The translations under genes were made by a program, and so were the position numbers. From Bacteroidota bacterium (GTDB lineage: Bacteria; Bacteroidota; Bacteroidia; Bacteroidales; ML635J-15): a DNA stretch of 64,000 nt. The DNA lies in the NCBI GenBank assembly GCA_029558535.1, contig JAKQEK010000253.1, positions 62,001-126,000 on the forward strand, given 5' to 3'. The notes under the pieces are model-generated. The model saw only the letters and a program-made list of their open reading frames with translations, was not told where the DNA came from and did no database searches. Shown in pieces: positions 35,951-45,476 of this stretch. Within the stretch, counting starts at the first letter, position 1; each line of letters starts with the position of its first letter.

Positions 35951-37102
35951 TTGAAAATTTTTATTGCTGCTTTTAACGAAATAACGGAAAAGCAAATAAA
36001 CAAAGCAAAAAATAGCTTTATGGCAAAGTTTAAGACTGTAAAGCCGGATGATTTTGTTTATGAAAATCCTGATATTATTTGGTTTTTGTCGGGAGGTTCT
36101 GAACATAATGCTTTGAAACAAATCGAATCACATAACAGATATTCTTTTATTGCTTCCGAAAATGCTAATTCCTGGGCGGCGGCAACAGAGGTAAAGGCAT
36201 ATTTAAATAGTAAAGGCATTAATACCAGAATTTTTGACTTTGATAAACTTGAATCTCTGGAATCTCTGGATGAGTATTTAAAACCTAAAATATTTGAAAA
36301 GGTAATAAAACTTGGGCTTGTTGGAAATGCTGCAGACTGGTTAGTAGCAAGCACTCCTGATATAGAATTGCTTAAAGAAGTTTTAAATATTGATGTGATA
36401 AATTTTTCTGAAGATGATTTAATCAACACTAACCCTGAAAGTAGTATAAATCTTTTTGAAAGCGGTTTTGCAAATAACGAATTTGAGCATAAACAGGAAA
36501 TTGCAGAATTGTATTCAAAACTAGTGACTTTTGTTGCAAATAATAATCTGGACACATTAGCAATAGATTGTTTTTCGTTGATAAAAAAAATTGAGTTTAC
36601 GCCTTGTTTGTCTTATTCTATTATAAATAGCAGCCAGTTCCCTATTGTTTGTGAGGGGGATTTATGCTCTGCTGCTGGTATGATAGTATGCAAGAACTTA
36701 ACCGGACAAATACCATGGATGGCAAATTTAATGCACATATCAAAAGATTGCGTTGAGTTTTCTCATTGCACAATACCTCTTTCTATGCTTGATCAATATG
36801 ATATAAAAACACATTATGAAACCGACAAAGGAGCATCAATCGAAGGTCAGTTGACAAAGCAAATGGTTACAGTTTTTAGAATTGATAAAAATCTTGAAAA
36901 TTGTTTTTTGGCATTAGGAGAAGTGGTAAGTCATGGAGATGTTAGTCTTGCATGTAGAACTCAGGCAAAGATTAAGATGTCGTCTAAATCACTATTCATT
37001 CTGAGAGAATTTCCTTTAGGAAATCATCATCTTATCGTTCCCGGAGATTATACCGATATTTTAGCAGAGTACTTCACTAATAAGGGATTTAGAATAGTAT
37101 AA
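35951..37102 (+). CDS. L-fucose/L-arabinose isomerase-like protein
   Basis: 383 residues from a TTG start at 35951, the only likely start codon before the conserved region (no upstream ATG in frame). The C-terminal half has the isomerase-like block CEGDLCSAAGMIVCKNLTGQIPWMANLMHI, followed by CVEFSHCTIPL and later REFPLGNHHLIVPGDY, as in distant FucI/AraA relatives. It is shorter than a true FucI. The substrate is unknown. Placed right after ridA and ended by a symmetrical terminator. Confidence 0.75.
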   Translation: MKIFIAAFNEITEKQINKAKNSFMAKFKTVKPDDFVYENPDIIWFLSGGSEHNALKQIESHNRYSFIASENANSWAAATEVKAYLNSKGINTRIFDFDKLESLESLDEYLKPKIFEKVIKLGLVGNAADWLVASTPDIELLKEVLNIDVINFSEDDLINTNPESSINLFESGFANNEFEHKQEIAELYSKLVTFVANNNLDTLAIDCFSLIKKIEFTPCLSYSIINSSQFPIVCEGDLCSAAGMIVCKNLTGQIPWMANLMHISKDCVEFSHCTIPLSMLDQYDIKTHYETDKGASIEGQLTKQMVTVFRIDKNLENCFLALGEVVSHGDVSLACRTQAKIKMSSKSLFILREFPLGNHHLIVPGDYTDILAEYFTNKGFRIV

Positions 37103-37128
37103 AAAAAGCCGCTTTTGCGGCTTTTTTT
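37101..37128. terminator. bidirectional terminator between isomerase-like gene and rplI
   Basis: AAAAAAAGCCGC, TTTT, GCGGCTTTTTTT: a perfect GC-rich stem with A/T runs on both sides, so it can terminate both convergent genes. Confidence 0.85.
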
Positions 37129-37144
37129 AAATATGATATTTTTA

Positions 37145-37591
37145 TTATTCTGAAAAAACTTCAAAAGTAATATTAGCTTTTATAGATTTATACAGTTTAA
37201 CGGTAGCTTCGTATGTGCCAACTTCTTTAATGCTGTCGGTTTTAATAGTTATGTTTTTACGGTCAATTTCATAACCTTCTTTTATTAATGCTTCAGCAAT
37301 CATAATAGTGTTAACAGAACCGAATATTTTACCTGTAGAACTGGTTTTTGTAGGAATTTGTAATTTCATTCCTTCAATTTTATTGGCTATAGCTTGAGCA
37401 TCGCTGATAAGTTTAGTTTCTTTATGAGCTTTTTGTTTCAAATTTTCTGCATGAATTTTTTTTGCTGTAGCAGTAGCTAATATAGCCATTCCCTGAGGAA
37501 TAAGATAATTTCTTGCATAACCGGGTTTAACATTAACAATGTCATCCTTATGTCCAAGTTTATCAACGTCTTGTTTTAATATAATTTCCAT
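37145..37591 (-). CDS. rplI: ribosomal protein bL9
   Basis: 148 residues. N-terminal MEIILKQDVDKLGHKDDIVNVKPGYARNYLIPQGMA is diagnostic. Last gene of the rpsF-rpsR-rplI operon. Confidence 0.98.
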   Translation of the reverse strand: MEIILKQDVDKLGHKDDIVNVKPGYARNYLIPQGMAILATATAKKIHAENLKQKAHKETKLISDAQAIANKIEGMKLQIPTKTSSTGKIFGSVNTIMIAEALIKEGYEIDRKNITIKTDSIKEVGTYEATVKLYKSIKANITFEVFSE

Positions 37592-37607
37592 TTCTATTCC
37601 TCCTTTA

Positions 37608-37877
37608 TTATTTCATCATATCTGTAACATAAGGTAAAAGTGCAAGATGTCTTGCTCTTTTTATTGCCTGAGCGACCTTACGATGATATTTTAATGATGT
37701 ACCTGTTATACGTCTCGGTAAAATTTTACCTTGCTCATTTAAAAATCTCTTTAAGAACTGCGCATCTTTATAATCAACATATTTAATGCGGTTTTTTAGA
37801 AAACGACAGTATTTTTTCTTTTTTACTTCAACTGCTAGAGGAGTAAGATATCTGATTTCTGAACTATTCTGTGCCAT
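37608..37877 (-). CDS. rpsR: ribosomal protein bS18
   Basis: 89 residues. Contains [52 protein letters not shown]-type block, diagnostic of S18. Middle gene of the operon, 2 bases after rpsF. Confidence 0.98.
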   Translation of the reverse strand: MAQNSSEIRYLTPLAVEVKKKKYCRFLKNRIKYVDYKDAQFLKRFLNEQGKILPRRITGTSLKYHRKVAQAIKRARHLALLPYVTDMMK

Positions 37878-37879
37878 AA

Positions 37880-38233
37880 TTATGCCTCCTTCTCTTTAGA
37901 TTCACTTTTCATTTTTCTTTTTTTCTCACTATAAGCAATCGAATGTTTGTCCATTTTAAAACTTAAAAAACGGATAATTCTTTCATCTCGTCTGTATTCA
38001 GTTTCTAGCTTGTTAATAAACTGACTGTCTGATTTGAATTCAAATAAATGATAAAATCCGGTTGACTTTTTTTGAATTGGATAAGCAAGTTTCTTTAAGC
38101 CCCAATCTTCTTCATGAATAATCTCACCTTTATTCTCAGTGATGACTTTTCTGAATTTTTCAACCGCTTCCTTCATCTGAGCTTCAGACAAAACGGGAGT
38201 TGCAATGAAAACGGTTTCGTACTGATTAATCAT
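37880..38233 (-). CDS. rpsF: ribosomal protein bS6
   Basis: 117 residues with a charged C-terminal tail ([14 protein letters not shown]). Starts [17 protein letters not shown] and contains [25 protein letters not shown], typical S6. First gene of the operon; no S6:S18 leader hairpin with the CCG element was seen upstream. Confidence 0.98.
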   Translation of the reverse strand: MINQYETVFIATPVLSEAQMKEAVEKFRKVITENKGEIIHEEDWGLKKLAYPIQKKSTGFYHLFEFKSDSQFINKLETEYRRDERIIRFLSFKMDKHSIAYSEKKRKMKSESKEKEA

Positions 38234-38286
38234 AACTTTTTAATTTAATAAATAAATAATTAATAAAACTTTAAAATTTTGAGCTG

Positions 38287-38294
38287 CAAAATTA
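38287..38294 (-). promoter_or_regulatory. -7 box for the ribosomal operon
   Basis: TAATTTTG on the minus strand, 53 bases upstream of the rpsF ATG. Confidence 0.45.
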
Positions 38295-38526
38295 GTATAA
38301 ATTATTAAACGAGAAAATTTATTGTGATTATTTTTTTATTATAGATAGCTAGCATCATTGATTTTGTCTAGTTTTGAGTAATAGCACCAGATATAATTGT
38401 TACATTTTATAAAATATAATCATATTTATAGATGAAGTGCCCACAGTAAACATTTTGGGCGAGGCTGTAATTTTTCCTTTGAAATGCTAGGCTGTTAGTA
38501 AAATCTAAAATGTTAAATTTATTTAC

Positions 38527-38556
38527 TTGCTGATTGACCATTTAATATTATTTTTG
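38527..38556 (+). promoter_or_regulatory. promoter with ATG directly at the expected transcript start
   Basis: TTG at 38527-38529, exactly 19 bases, then TATTTTTG at 38549-38556. Four bases (TATT) separate it from the ATG at 38561, predicting a leaderless mRNA. The sequence TATTTTTGTATTATG is identical to the one at 11497. Confidence 0.65.
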
Positions 38557-38560
38557 TATT

Positions 38561-39817
38561 ATGAAGCAAATTCTTGATAAAATAGAATTGTTTTTACTGT
38601 GTTTTACGGTATTTGCTATTCCCGTTCATATAAAAGTGACATCTGTTGCAATCGCATTATTGTTGCTTGTTGCTTTTTTGAAGAAAGAAAATTACAAAGA
38701 GTTTGCGAAACTCTATAAGAATCCTGCTTTTATTATTCTGATTATCCCATATTTGATGTTTTTCCTGGGGATGTTAAACACAAGGCATGTTACTGATGGT
38801 GTAATTCAGTTGGAAATAGTTACTTCATTGTTGGTTTTTCCGATTATTTTTACAGCCTATAAGTCGAATTCGTTAAAGTACAGGGCTGAACTAATACAGT
38901 CATTTTTTATTCTGGGAGTCATAATGGCTTATTTTATCTGTATGAGTGTGGCGGTGCCTGCGTATGTAAATAAAGGAAATATAAATGTGTTTTTATATCA
39001 GGATTTTAGCGGTGTTATTAAAGGGCCTCACCATCTTTCGTATTATGTGCTTTTTTCTATAGTTATTTTAATATCCAATCTAATTAAAAAAACACCACTA
39101 TTATATCTTGAAAAAAAATTGACAGGATTAAAGTTTATTTTGTTAGTCGTTTTAACTATCTTTCTTTTCCAATTAACTAGTAAGGCAACTATACTTTTAT
39201 ATCTTGCTATTGTTGGATTCGTATTTGTATATGCTGTGAGAAAAAAACTTGTTTCTTATAAAATTGCTATTCCTTCAATTGTTTTGGTAGTTTTAATTTC
39301 AATTGTAGCATTTTCGACTCATAAAATAAATGTTCGTTTTAAAAATTTATTCAAAGCTGTTGAGCATAGAGAACAAGTTGATTTAAAAAGTCAGGAATCA
39401 ACTGCTTTAAGGATAGCAGCATTTAAAGCCGGGACTAATATTGTGAAAGAAAATTTTTGGCGTGGAGTAGGAACCGGAGACATTGCTTATGCAATGAGTG
39501 ATTATTATAAAGCAAATAATTTTCAAGGTGCATATATACACAATATTAGTCCTCACAACCAATTTTTGAGATCTTTTGTGATGCATGGAGTTTTTGGCTT
39601 TCTTTCTGTTGTTGCAGTTTTTGGTTTAATGATATATATTGCAGTTAAACACAAGAATTTCCTATTGATGTTCTGGATATTTATAATGATTGTTTTATTC
39701 AGTACCGAAGACATGTTCGGAATACAGGATGGGATAGTATTTTTCTGCTTTTATACTTCCTATTTTATATTTAGTCCTCGCGAAACAATTATTCCAAAGT
39801 CAGAAGAGGTTGATTAG
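38561..39817 (+). CDS. O-antigen ligase/polymerase family membrane protein
   Basis: 418 residues with about ten hydrophobic membrane segments. The Wzy_C-like part contains STALRIAAFKAGTNIVKENFWRGVGTGD followed by HNISPHNQFLRSFVMHGVFG, the conserved histidine loop of WaaL/Wzy ligases. It should transfer or polymerise a lipid-linked sugar polymer at the periplasmic face of the inner membrane. The stop overlaps the convergent gene by four bases. Confidence 0.85.
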   Translation: MKQILDKIELFLLCFTVFAIPVHIKVTSVAIALLLLVAFLKKENYKEFAKLYKNPAFIILIIPYLMFFLGMLNTRHVTDGVIQLEIVTSLLVFPIIFTAYKSNSLKYRAELIQSFFILGVIMAYFICMSVAVPAYVNKGNINVFLYQDFSGVIKGPHHLSYYVLFSIVILISNLIKKTPLLYLEKKLTGLKFILLVVLTIFLFQLTSKATILLYLAIVGFVFVYAVRKKLVSYKIAIPSIVLVVLISIVAFSTHKINVRFKNLFKAVEHREQVDLKSQESTALRIAAFKAGTNIVKENFWRGVGTGDIAYAMSDYYKANNFQGAYIHNISPHNQFLRSFVMHGVFGFLSVVAVFGLMIYIAVKHKNFLLMFWIFIMIVLFSTEDMFGIQDGIVFFCFYTSYFIFSPRETIIPKSEEVD

Positions 39818-40710
39818 CGTTTAAATCTTATGTAAGTACCAAGAGGTAGCTTTTTGTCATATCTATCTTTAATATAGGTTTCGCCAAATTCGTATTTTGC
39901 TTTAGGGAAATGACTTTTAATAAGATTTTCGGTGATAATTGCAGATAATCCTAATGAATATAAATTTAAGATGAAGAATGAATCTGTTTCTTTTAATAGT
40001 TCCGAACAGTTTGCAATTAAATCATTTAGATTTTTTTCAAGAATCCATTTTTCACCCTGAGGACCCCGACCAAAAGCAGGAGGATCCAGAATAATTCCAT
40101 TGTACTTGTTACCTCGTTTAAGCTCACGTTTAACAAACTTTACAGCATCTTCAACTACCCAGTGAATATCACTTAAACCAGATATCTGCATATTTTCAAT
40201 TGCCCAATTTATTACAGGTTTGACGGAATCAACATGAACAACTTTTGCTTTAGCTGTCTTGGCGGCTATTGATGCTCCCCCCGTGTATGCGAAGAGGTTT
40301 AGTACATTATAATCTTTGGAATATTGATTATTTATTGTGTCATAAATGAAACTCCAATTATCTGCTTGCTCGGGAAATATTCCAATATGCTTAAAAGTAT
40401 TAAATTTCAATTTAAACTTTAAATGCATTTCTTTATAATCATATCGAATTTCCCATTGCTCCGGAATTTTTGCAAAATTTTTCCAATTACCTTTCTCACC
40501 ATTATGAATTTCAGTATCCATAATGAATCTTGCATGCGTTTCTTTTTTCCAGAAACTTTCAGGCATAGTTTTATTCCAAATAGCTTGTGGCTCAGGTCTG
40601 CAAATAATATAAGGACCAAATCGCTCCAATTTTTCAAAATTTCCTGAATCAATTAGTTCGTAATCAATCCAATCGTGAGGACTTGTCAGGTTGAAAATAG
40701 GACTATTCAT
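39814..40710 (-). CDS. class I SAM-dependent methyltransferase, RlmI/RlmK-like
   Basis: 298 residues. Motif I VLNLFAYTGGASIAAKTAKA, acidic VVHVDSV, and the target-flip motif ILDPPAFGRGPQGEKW are as in the catalytic half of 23S rRNA m5C methyltransferases (RlmI). An N-terminal PUA domain is absent, so the target, rRNA or tRNA, is uncertain. A -7 box lies at 40726-40733. Confidence 0.88.
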   Translation of the reverse strand: MNSPIFNLTSPHDWIDYELIDSGNFEKLERFGPYIICRPEPQAIWNKTMPESFWKKETHARFIMDTEIHNGEKGNWKNFAKIPEQWEIRYDYKEMHLKFKLKFNTFKHIGIFPEQADNWSFIYDTINNQYSKDYNVLNLFAYTGGASIAAKTAKAKVVHVDSVKPVINWAIENMQISGLSDIHWVVEDAVKFVKRELKRGNKYNGIILDPPAFGRGPQGEKWILEKNLNDLIANCSELLKETDSFFILNLYSLGLSAIITENLIKSHFPKAKYEFGETYIKDRYDKKLPLGTYIRFKR

Positions 40711-40725
40711 TTATTTATTTTTTTA

Positions 40726-40733
40726 CAAATTTA
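40726..40733 (-). promoter_or_regulatory. -7 box for the RlmI-like gene
   Basis: TAAATTTG on the minus strand, 15 bases upstream of the ATG at 40710. Confidence 0.4.
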
Positions 40734-40790
40734 TTCTTTTTTGTTTTATTTCAGAAACTCTTAATTTTACAAAATAAAATTATACCGGAA

Positions 40791-41597
40791 ATGAATATTA
40801 AAATTAGCAGCAATAAAAATGACTTAATAAAGGATATTTCTACAATTCAGTCAAAATCAAAGGAACGAAGGTTGAGAAATATTACGATGATAGAAGGCGT
40901 TAAGGAGGTAAGTATAGCTGCAAAAGCAGGTGTTTATTTTGATAAAGTTCTTTTTTGTCCTGAAATTATTTTAGAATCAGAGGTTAAATCGATTATTGGA
41001 ATTCGAAATGCTCAGGTTCAGCTATATGAACTTACTCAGGAAGTGTTTTCGAAAATATCTTATCGTGAAACTACAGGTGGAATTATCTGTATAGCTAAAA
41101 CTAAAGAGAAAATCCTTGATGATTTGGAAATTGGCGACAACTCTTTATTTATTGTTCTGGAATCTGTCGAGAAGCCCGGAAATCTTGGTGCAATTTGTAG
41201 AATAGCTGACGCTGCTAAGGTAAGCGGTATTATTATTTGCGACCCATTAACAGATATCTATAATCCAAATACTGTAAGAGCTAGTCTCGGGTGCGTTTTT
41301 AGTGTTGATATTGTTACTTCAGCAACCGATAATGTAATTAAGTGGCTTCGCGATAAAAATGTTAATATATTCGCTGCGGAATTGAAGGCTTCAGAATATT
41401 ACCACAAAATCAATTTATATGGAAAAACAGCATTAGTTTTTGGAACAGAGGCTACAGGATTGACAAAAAAGTGGGTAGATAATGCCGATTTCAGAATTAA
41501 AATACCTATGTCAGGCGAAATAGATTCTTTAAATGTTTCTGTTTCTGTTGCTATCATGGTTTTTGAAGCTATGCGACAGCGTGATTTTTTGGTTTGA
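40791..41597 (+). CDS. TrmH/SpoU family RNA 2'-O-methyltransferase
   Basis: 268 residues. N-terminal substrate-binding region, then the SPOUT knot with ESVEKPGNLGAICRIADAA, NPNTVRASLGCVF, FGTEATGLTKKW and IPMSGEIDSLNVSVSVAI, diagnostic of TrmH/RlmB-type 2'-O-methyltransferases acting on rRNA or tRNA. A weak promoter (TTG, 18 bases, TAATTTTA) lies at 40741-40769. Confidence 0.94.
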   Translation: MNIKISSNKNDLIKDISTIQSKSKERRLRNITMIEGVKEVSIAAKAGVYFDKVLFCPEIILESEVKSIIGIRNAQVQLYELTQEVFSKISYRETTGGIICIAKTKEKILDDLEIGDNSLFIVLESVEKPGNLGAICRIADAAKVSGIIICDPLTDIYNPNTVRASLGCVFSVDIVTSATDNVIKWLRDKNVNIFAAELKASEYYHKINLYGKTALVFGTEATGLTKKWVDNADFRIKIPMSGEIDSLNVSVSVAIMVFEAMRQRDFLV

Positions 41598-41630
41598 TTA
41601 TTGTATAAATGGCAAAATAAAATTCAGATT

Positions 41631-42059
41631 ATGAAACATTTATTAATATTATTATTGCTTGGTATAAGTTTTACAGCATTTTCACAGACAGAACAATTTC
41701 AAAGTTTAATTCAAAAAACTAAACAAAGCTATCTCGACAGAGGATATAAATTAGTTGACGAATCTTCAGCATCTATACAGACAGGAGAACCATTAGTAAC
41801 TCCGTTATTGAATTTTGAATATAATACATATTATATAGTTTTGATACAAGTAGATGGTTGTATTTACTGTAGTTATGAAGTAAATTATGTTGATGAGAAC
41901 GATTTTTTGTTACCGCTTGATTTTGAGTTTATTATGGAAAACAATCTTAAGCAGGCTTTGTACAAATTTCAAAATGATGTGAATAAAAAAGGTAAATTTG
42001 TAATATTTCTGGAATCTGACCTTCCATATTATGTCAATATTTTTGTCTTTAAAAAGTAG
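41631..42059 (+). CDS. small exported protein, unknown
   Basis: 142 residues with signal peptide MKHLLILLLLGISFTAFSQ. Mature part has a VDGCIYCSYEVN pair of cysteines that could form a disulfide in the periplasm, and an acidic C-terminal half. No family was recognised. Start at 41631 preferred to an upstream in-frame TTG because it begins the signal peptide. Confidence 0.75.
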   Translation: MKHLLILLLLGISFTAFSQTEQFQSLIQKTKQSYLDRGYKLVDESSASIQTGEPLVTPLLNFEYNTYYIVLIQVDGCIYCSYEVNYVDENDFLLPLDFEFIMENNLKQALYKFQNDVNKKGKFVIFLESDLPYYVNIFVFKK

Positions 42060-42205
42060 TAATAAGTTGTTTTTATAATTTATTGATACCTTTATATAAA
42101 AATTCTTACAAAATAAATTTGCGTTTTCTAAATTTTTACTTAATTTTAAATTTTTAATTACGAGAGTTGTAATTAGGTATTAGTATTTAGCAATACATTC
42201 AGAAA

Positions 42206-44332
42206 TTGAATTGGAATATAGTCATATCATTGGTGCAAAATGTTGCTATCTTGTTGGCTTTTGCTTTGTTATATGATTATTTTTGGCTTCAGTCAAGAAA
42301 GAAAAATTATTTATTAAAGAAAATTTTCATAGGACTTGCCATTGGTGCAATTACATTAATTTTAATGTTAACTCCGGGGGTATTGTTGCCGGGAATTGTT
42401 TTTGATGTCAGATCAGTGGTCTTGTCAGTTTCGGGATTGTTTTTCGGCGAAATACCTACAATAGTTGCAATGATATGTGCTGCCTCTTATCGTATATACT
42501 TGGGAGGGGATGGAATGTATATGGGTATAGCTGTTATTTTTACAGCCGGACTAATTGGGGTTTTGTGGAGATATTTTAGACCGGCGTGGAGAGATAAGAA
42601 ATTTATTAAGGAATTGACCTTGATGGGATTACTTGTTCACTTTGTTATGCTTACTTGTACCATGCTTTTGCCTGAAGATAAGATATTAAGTACAATCGAA
42701 AATATTGCCATCCCCTTGATAGTAATCTATATTCCAAGCACAATTCTAATTGGATGGTTTATGGTCACTCAGGAAAAGAACTTCAAAAACAAAAGAGCTA
42801 ATGAAAAACTTGTCGAATCTGAAAGAAGATTTTCTGAATTGCTTACCAATGTCCATCTATTGTCAATTATTGTTGATAATGACGGTAATATAGTTTTTTG
42901 TAATGAGTTTTTCCTAAAATTGACCGGATACAGATACTATGAAATTGCAGGCAAGAGTTGGATAGATACTTTTGTTTTAAAAGAGAATAGGGCAGAGATT
43001 AGAAAATCTATCGAAAATCATGATGTGTCTAACCATTATGAAGGAGAAATTTTAAATAAGAATGGAAACACTATTAGTGTTTTCTGGAGCAATGTGTTGT
43101 TAAAAGATGAAACAGGAACTGTAACAGGGATTGCATCTATTGGACAAGATATAACAGATAAAAAACTATCAGAGGAAAAATTGCTCGAAGCAAAACGTAG
43201 GGCCGAGGAGAGTGATAGGCTAAAGTCGGTCTTTCTATCGAATATGAGCCATGAAATTCGTACACCATTAAATACAGTTGTTGGTTTTTCGGAGTTATTG
43301 TCAGAAAAGAATTTAAACGATAAAAAAAGAAAAGAGTATTTTGATATTGTAAAAAGTTCGGGAAATAAGTTAATTGAGATTATAAATGATATTTTAGATA
43401 TATCTAAACTGGAAACTAAACAGTTTAAAATTAATAAATCTGTTTGTTACTTGAATGAGATAATGTACAATACATTTGAAAGTTTTAAAAACAGTGCAGA
43501 GTTGAAGAACAAGCCAAATCTAACTTTACAAATGGACTTCCCTGATTTTTTACAAGATTTTGAATTTGAGTCGGATACAAATCGCATTCAGCAAGTTCTT
43601 GATAATCTTATTACAAATGCAATAAAATATACCGAGAAAGGGACAATAGAGTTTGGCGTGACTTCAAATTTAATTAATGGAATACAGTCATTGGAGTTTT
43701 ATGTAAGTGATACAGGAATAGGAATAGACGAAAAAATGTATGAGTTAATTTTCGAAAGATTCAGACAGGTAGAAGAAAATGCTTATCATCAGTACGGAGC
43801 AGGAATAGGTTTAAGTATATGCAAAGGGATAGTTGATTTACTGGAAGGTAAGATTTGGGTTGATTCGAAAATTGGAGAGGGTAGTAAGTTTTATTTTACA
43901 GTTCCTTATCATACTGATTTTGAAAAAAAGAAGAAAAATATTAAAACAGAAAACATATCATTAAATATTATGAACAAAAGAGTTATTATTGCGGAGGATG
44001 ACAAGAATTCATTCTTTTACCTGAATGCATTATTGAAAGGTCATAATTTAGAGATTTCACACGCCGAAAATGGCGAAGTTTTATTAAAAATGTTAGAACA
44101 AGAAACTCCTGATTTAATCTTGTTGGATATGAATATGCCTGTTAAGTCGGGTTATGACTGTTTAGCTGAGATAAAAAAGCGCGGTATTAAAACAAAAATA
44201 ATTGCACAGACCGCCTATGCCGGATATGATGATCGTGAGAGATGCATAGAGTTTGGTTGCTCTGATTATATTGCTAAGCCGATTAAAAGAGGTGAATTAT
44301 ATTCCGTTATAAACAAAGTAATGACTGATTAA
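42206..44332 (+). CDS. hybrid sensor histidine kinase with LytS-type membrane domain, PAS and receiver
   Basis: 708 residues from a TTG start at 42206 (stop codon upstream in frame, no ATG before the first helix). Domains in order: a 5TM LytS-like receptor region (about 1-190), PAS (about 205-325, VDNDGNIVFCNEFFLKLTGY), HisKA with His349 in SNMSHEIRTPLN, HATPase (DNLITNAIKYTEKG; DTGIGID), and a C-terminal receiver with Asp641 in LILLDMNMP. A phosphorelay through the linked receiver to an unknown partner is expected. No DNA-binding response regulator lies nearby. Confidence 0.92.
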   Translation: MNWNIVISLVQNVAILLAFALLYDYFWLQSRKKNYLLKKIFIGLAIGAITLILMLTPGVLLPGIVFDVRSVVLSVSGLFFGEIPTIVAMICAASYRIYLGGDGMYMGIAVIFTAGLIGVLWRYFRPAWRDKKFIKELTLMGLLVHFVMLTCTMLLPEDKILSTIENIAIPLIVIYIPSTILIGWFMVTQEKNFKNKRANEKLVESERRFSELLTNVHLLSIIVDNDGNIVFCNEFFLKLTGYRYYEIAGKSWIDTFVLKENRAEIRKSIENHDVSNHYEGEILNKNGNTISVFWSNVLLKDETGTVTGIASIGQDITDKKLSEEKLLEAKRRAEESDRLKSVFLSNMSHEIRTPLNTVVGFSELLSEKNLNDKKRKEYFDIVKSSGNKLIEIINDILDISKLETKQFKINKSVCYLNEIMYNTFESFKNSAELKNKPNLTLQMDFPDFLQDFEFESDTNRIQQVLDNLITNAIKYTEKGTIEFGVTSNLINGIQSLEFYVSDTGIGIDEKMYELIFERFRQVEENAYHQYGAGIGLSICKGIVDLLEGKIWVDSKIGEGSKFYFTVPYHTDFEKKKKNIKTENISLNIMNKRVIIAEDDKNSFFYLNALLKGHNLEISHAENGEVLLKMLEQETPDLILLDMNMPVKSGYDCLAEIKKRGIKTKIIAQTAYAGYDDRERCIEFGCSDYIAKPIKRGELYSVINKVMTD

Positions 44333-44341
44333 TATTTTACC

Positions 44342-44557
44342 ATGAGCTACGATTGGAAGTTTTATGCGGCAATAATGCCGGTGGTATTGTTGAATGTTAT
44401 TTTAATTATTTGGTGTATTTCGGATATCGCTAAAAGAAATAAAGTTAAATTGTTTGATAAAAAAATATGGATACTGGTAATAATTTTTATTCAGTTTATA
44501 GGTCCGGTAACTTATTTAATTTTAGGAAGAGGGGACGATAATGATAAAGTGCGTTAA
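44342..44557 (+). CDS. small PLDc_N-type membrane protein (YxlE-like)
   Basis: 71 residues, two membrane helices (about 8-27 and 43-62) and the motif FIGPVTYLILGR typical of PLDc_N/YxlE proteins. Its 3' end overlaps the next gene by 17 bases. In Bacillus the same order (YxlE-like, ABC ATPase, ABC permease) occurs in the sigY operon. Confidence 0.8.
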   Translation: MSYDWKFYAAIMPVVLLNVILIIWCISDIAKRNKVKLFDKKIWILVIIFIQFIGPVTYLILGRGDDNDKVR

Positions 44558-45476
44558 TCTTACCAAAATATATGGTAAAAGCGATATTCCTGCATTAAAT
44601 AGTCTAAATATTGAAGTACAGAAAAACTCAGTTTTTGGCTTTTTGGGTCCCAATGGAGCAGGAAAAACAACTACTGTAAAAATATTGACAGGATTGATGA
44701 AACAAACATCTGGTGAGTTTTATATTGGTGGGGTACGAAATGATATTAATTCTGTAGGATTAAAAAGTAAAATCGGTTATCTCGGTCAGGATAACAAAAT
44801 GTACGGAGGTATGACCGCACAGAATCTACTGATGTTTGTTGGAGAAATTTTCGGACTGTCAAAAAAAGACCGAGAAATAAAAGCCGGTGAAATGCTTGAA
44901 ATGGCAGGTCTAAGTATGTCTGCAAATAAAAAAATATCTGAATTTTCAGGTGGTATGATACAACGGTTAGGTATAGCACAGGCGCTGATGGGTAATCCTG
45001 AAGTGCTTTTTCTGGACGAACCTACTTCGGCATTAGACCCAATTGGAAGAAAAGAAGTTTTGGAGTTTATCCATTCTTTACGCGAAAAATGTACAGTTTT
45101 TATGTCAACTCACATATTGAATGATGTTGAGAGGATTTGTGACAGTGTTGCTATTTTAAATAAAGGAGAACTAGTTGCTTACGAAAAGACTGAAATTCTT
45201 AAAAACAAATATTCGGACAAACTAATAGAAATAGTTTTTGCTAAAAATGAAAAAGATATAAATATCAAGGATTTATTTGAAAAGATTAAATCTGTTGAAA
45301 TATTAAAATCGGAGAAAAGTTCTGTTGTGCTGCTTCCAACCGATATGAGAAAAGCAAAAATTGATTTGCTGAATTTTATTGCATCTACAGGAATTGATAT
45401 AGAAAGATTTGAAGTTAAATCTGCAAGTCTCGAAGATGTTTTTGTGAAATTGGTAGGAGGAACAAAGGATGAATAA
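44541..45476 (+). CDS. ABC transporter ATP-binding protein (YxlF/CcmA-like)
   Basis: 311 residues. Walker A GPNGAGKTTT, signature FSGGMIQRLGIAQAL and Walker B VLFLDEPTSALDP are complete, with a C-terminal extension typical of ABC-2 exporters. Start overlaps the upstream gene (ATGATAAAGTG) and its stop overlaps the permease by eight bases, so the three proteins are made together. Confidence 0.95.
   Translation: MIKCVNLTKIYGKSDIPALNSLNIEVQKNSVFGFLGPNGAGKTTTVKILTGLMKQTSGEFYIGGVRNDINSVGLKSKIGYLGQDNKMYGGMTAQNLLMFVGEIFGLSKKDREIKAGEMLEMAGLSMSANKKISEFSGGMIQRLGIAQALMGNPEVLFLDEPTSALDPIGRKEVLEFIHSLREKCTVFMSTHILNDVERICDSVAILNKGELVAYEKTEILKNKYSDKLIEIVFAKNEKDINIKDLFEKIKSVEILKSEKSSVVLLPTDMRKAKIDLLNFIASTGIDIERFEVKSASLEDVFVKLVGGTKDE

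Larger units (their letters stand above)
38234..38560. other. intergenic region between rpsF and the O-antigen ligase gene
   Basis: No gene or recognisable RNA is seen. It holds the minus-strand -7 box at 38287-38294 and the plus-strand promoter at 38527-38556. Confidence 0.6.

Noticed and set aside
36058-36555. Minus-strand open frame of 165 codons in the isomerase-like gene
   Set aside because: Shadow frame; serine-rich antisense, no start context or neighbours.
38234-38300. S6:S18 autoregulatory leader before rpsF
   Set aside because: The leader is AT-rich and lacks the CCG-containing bulge hairpin expected for this RNA.
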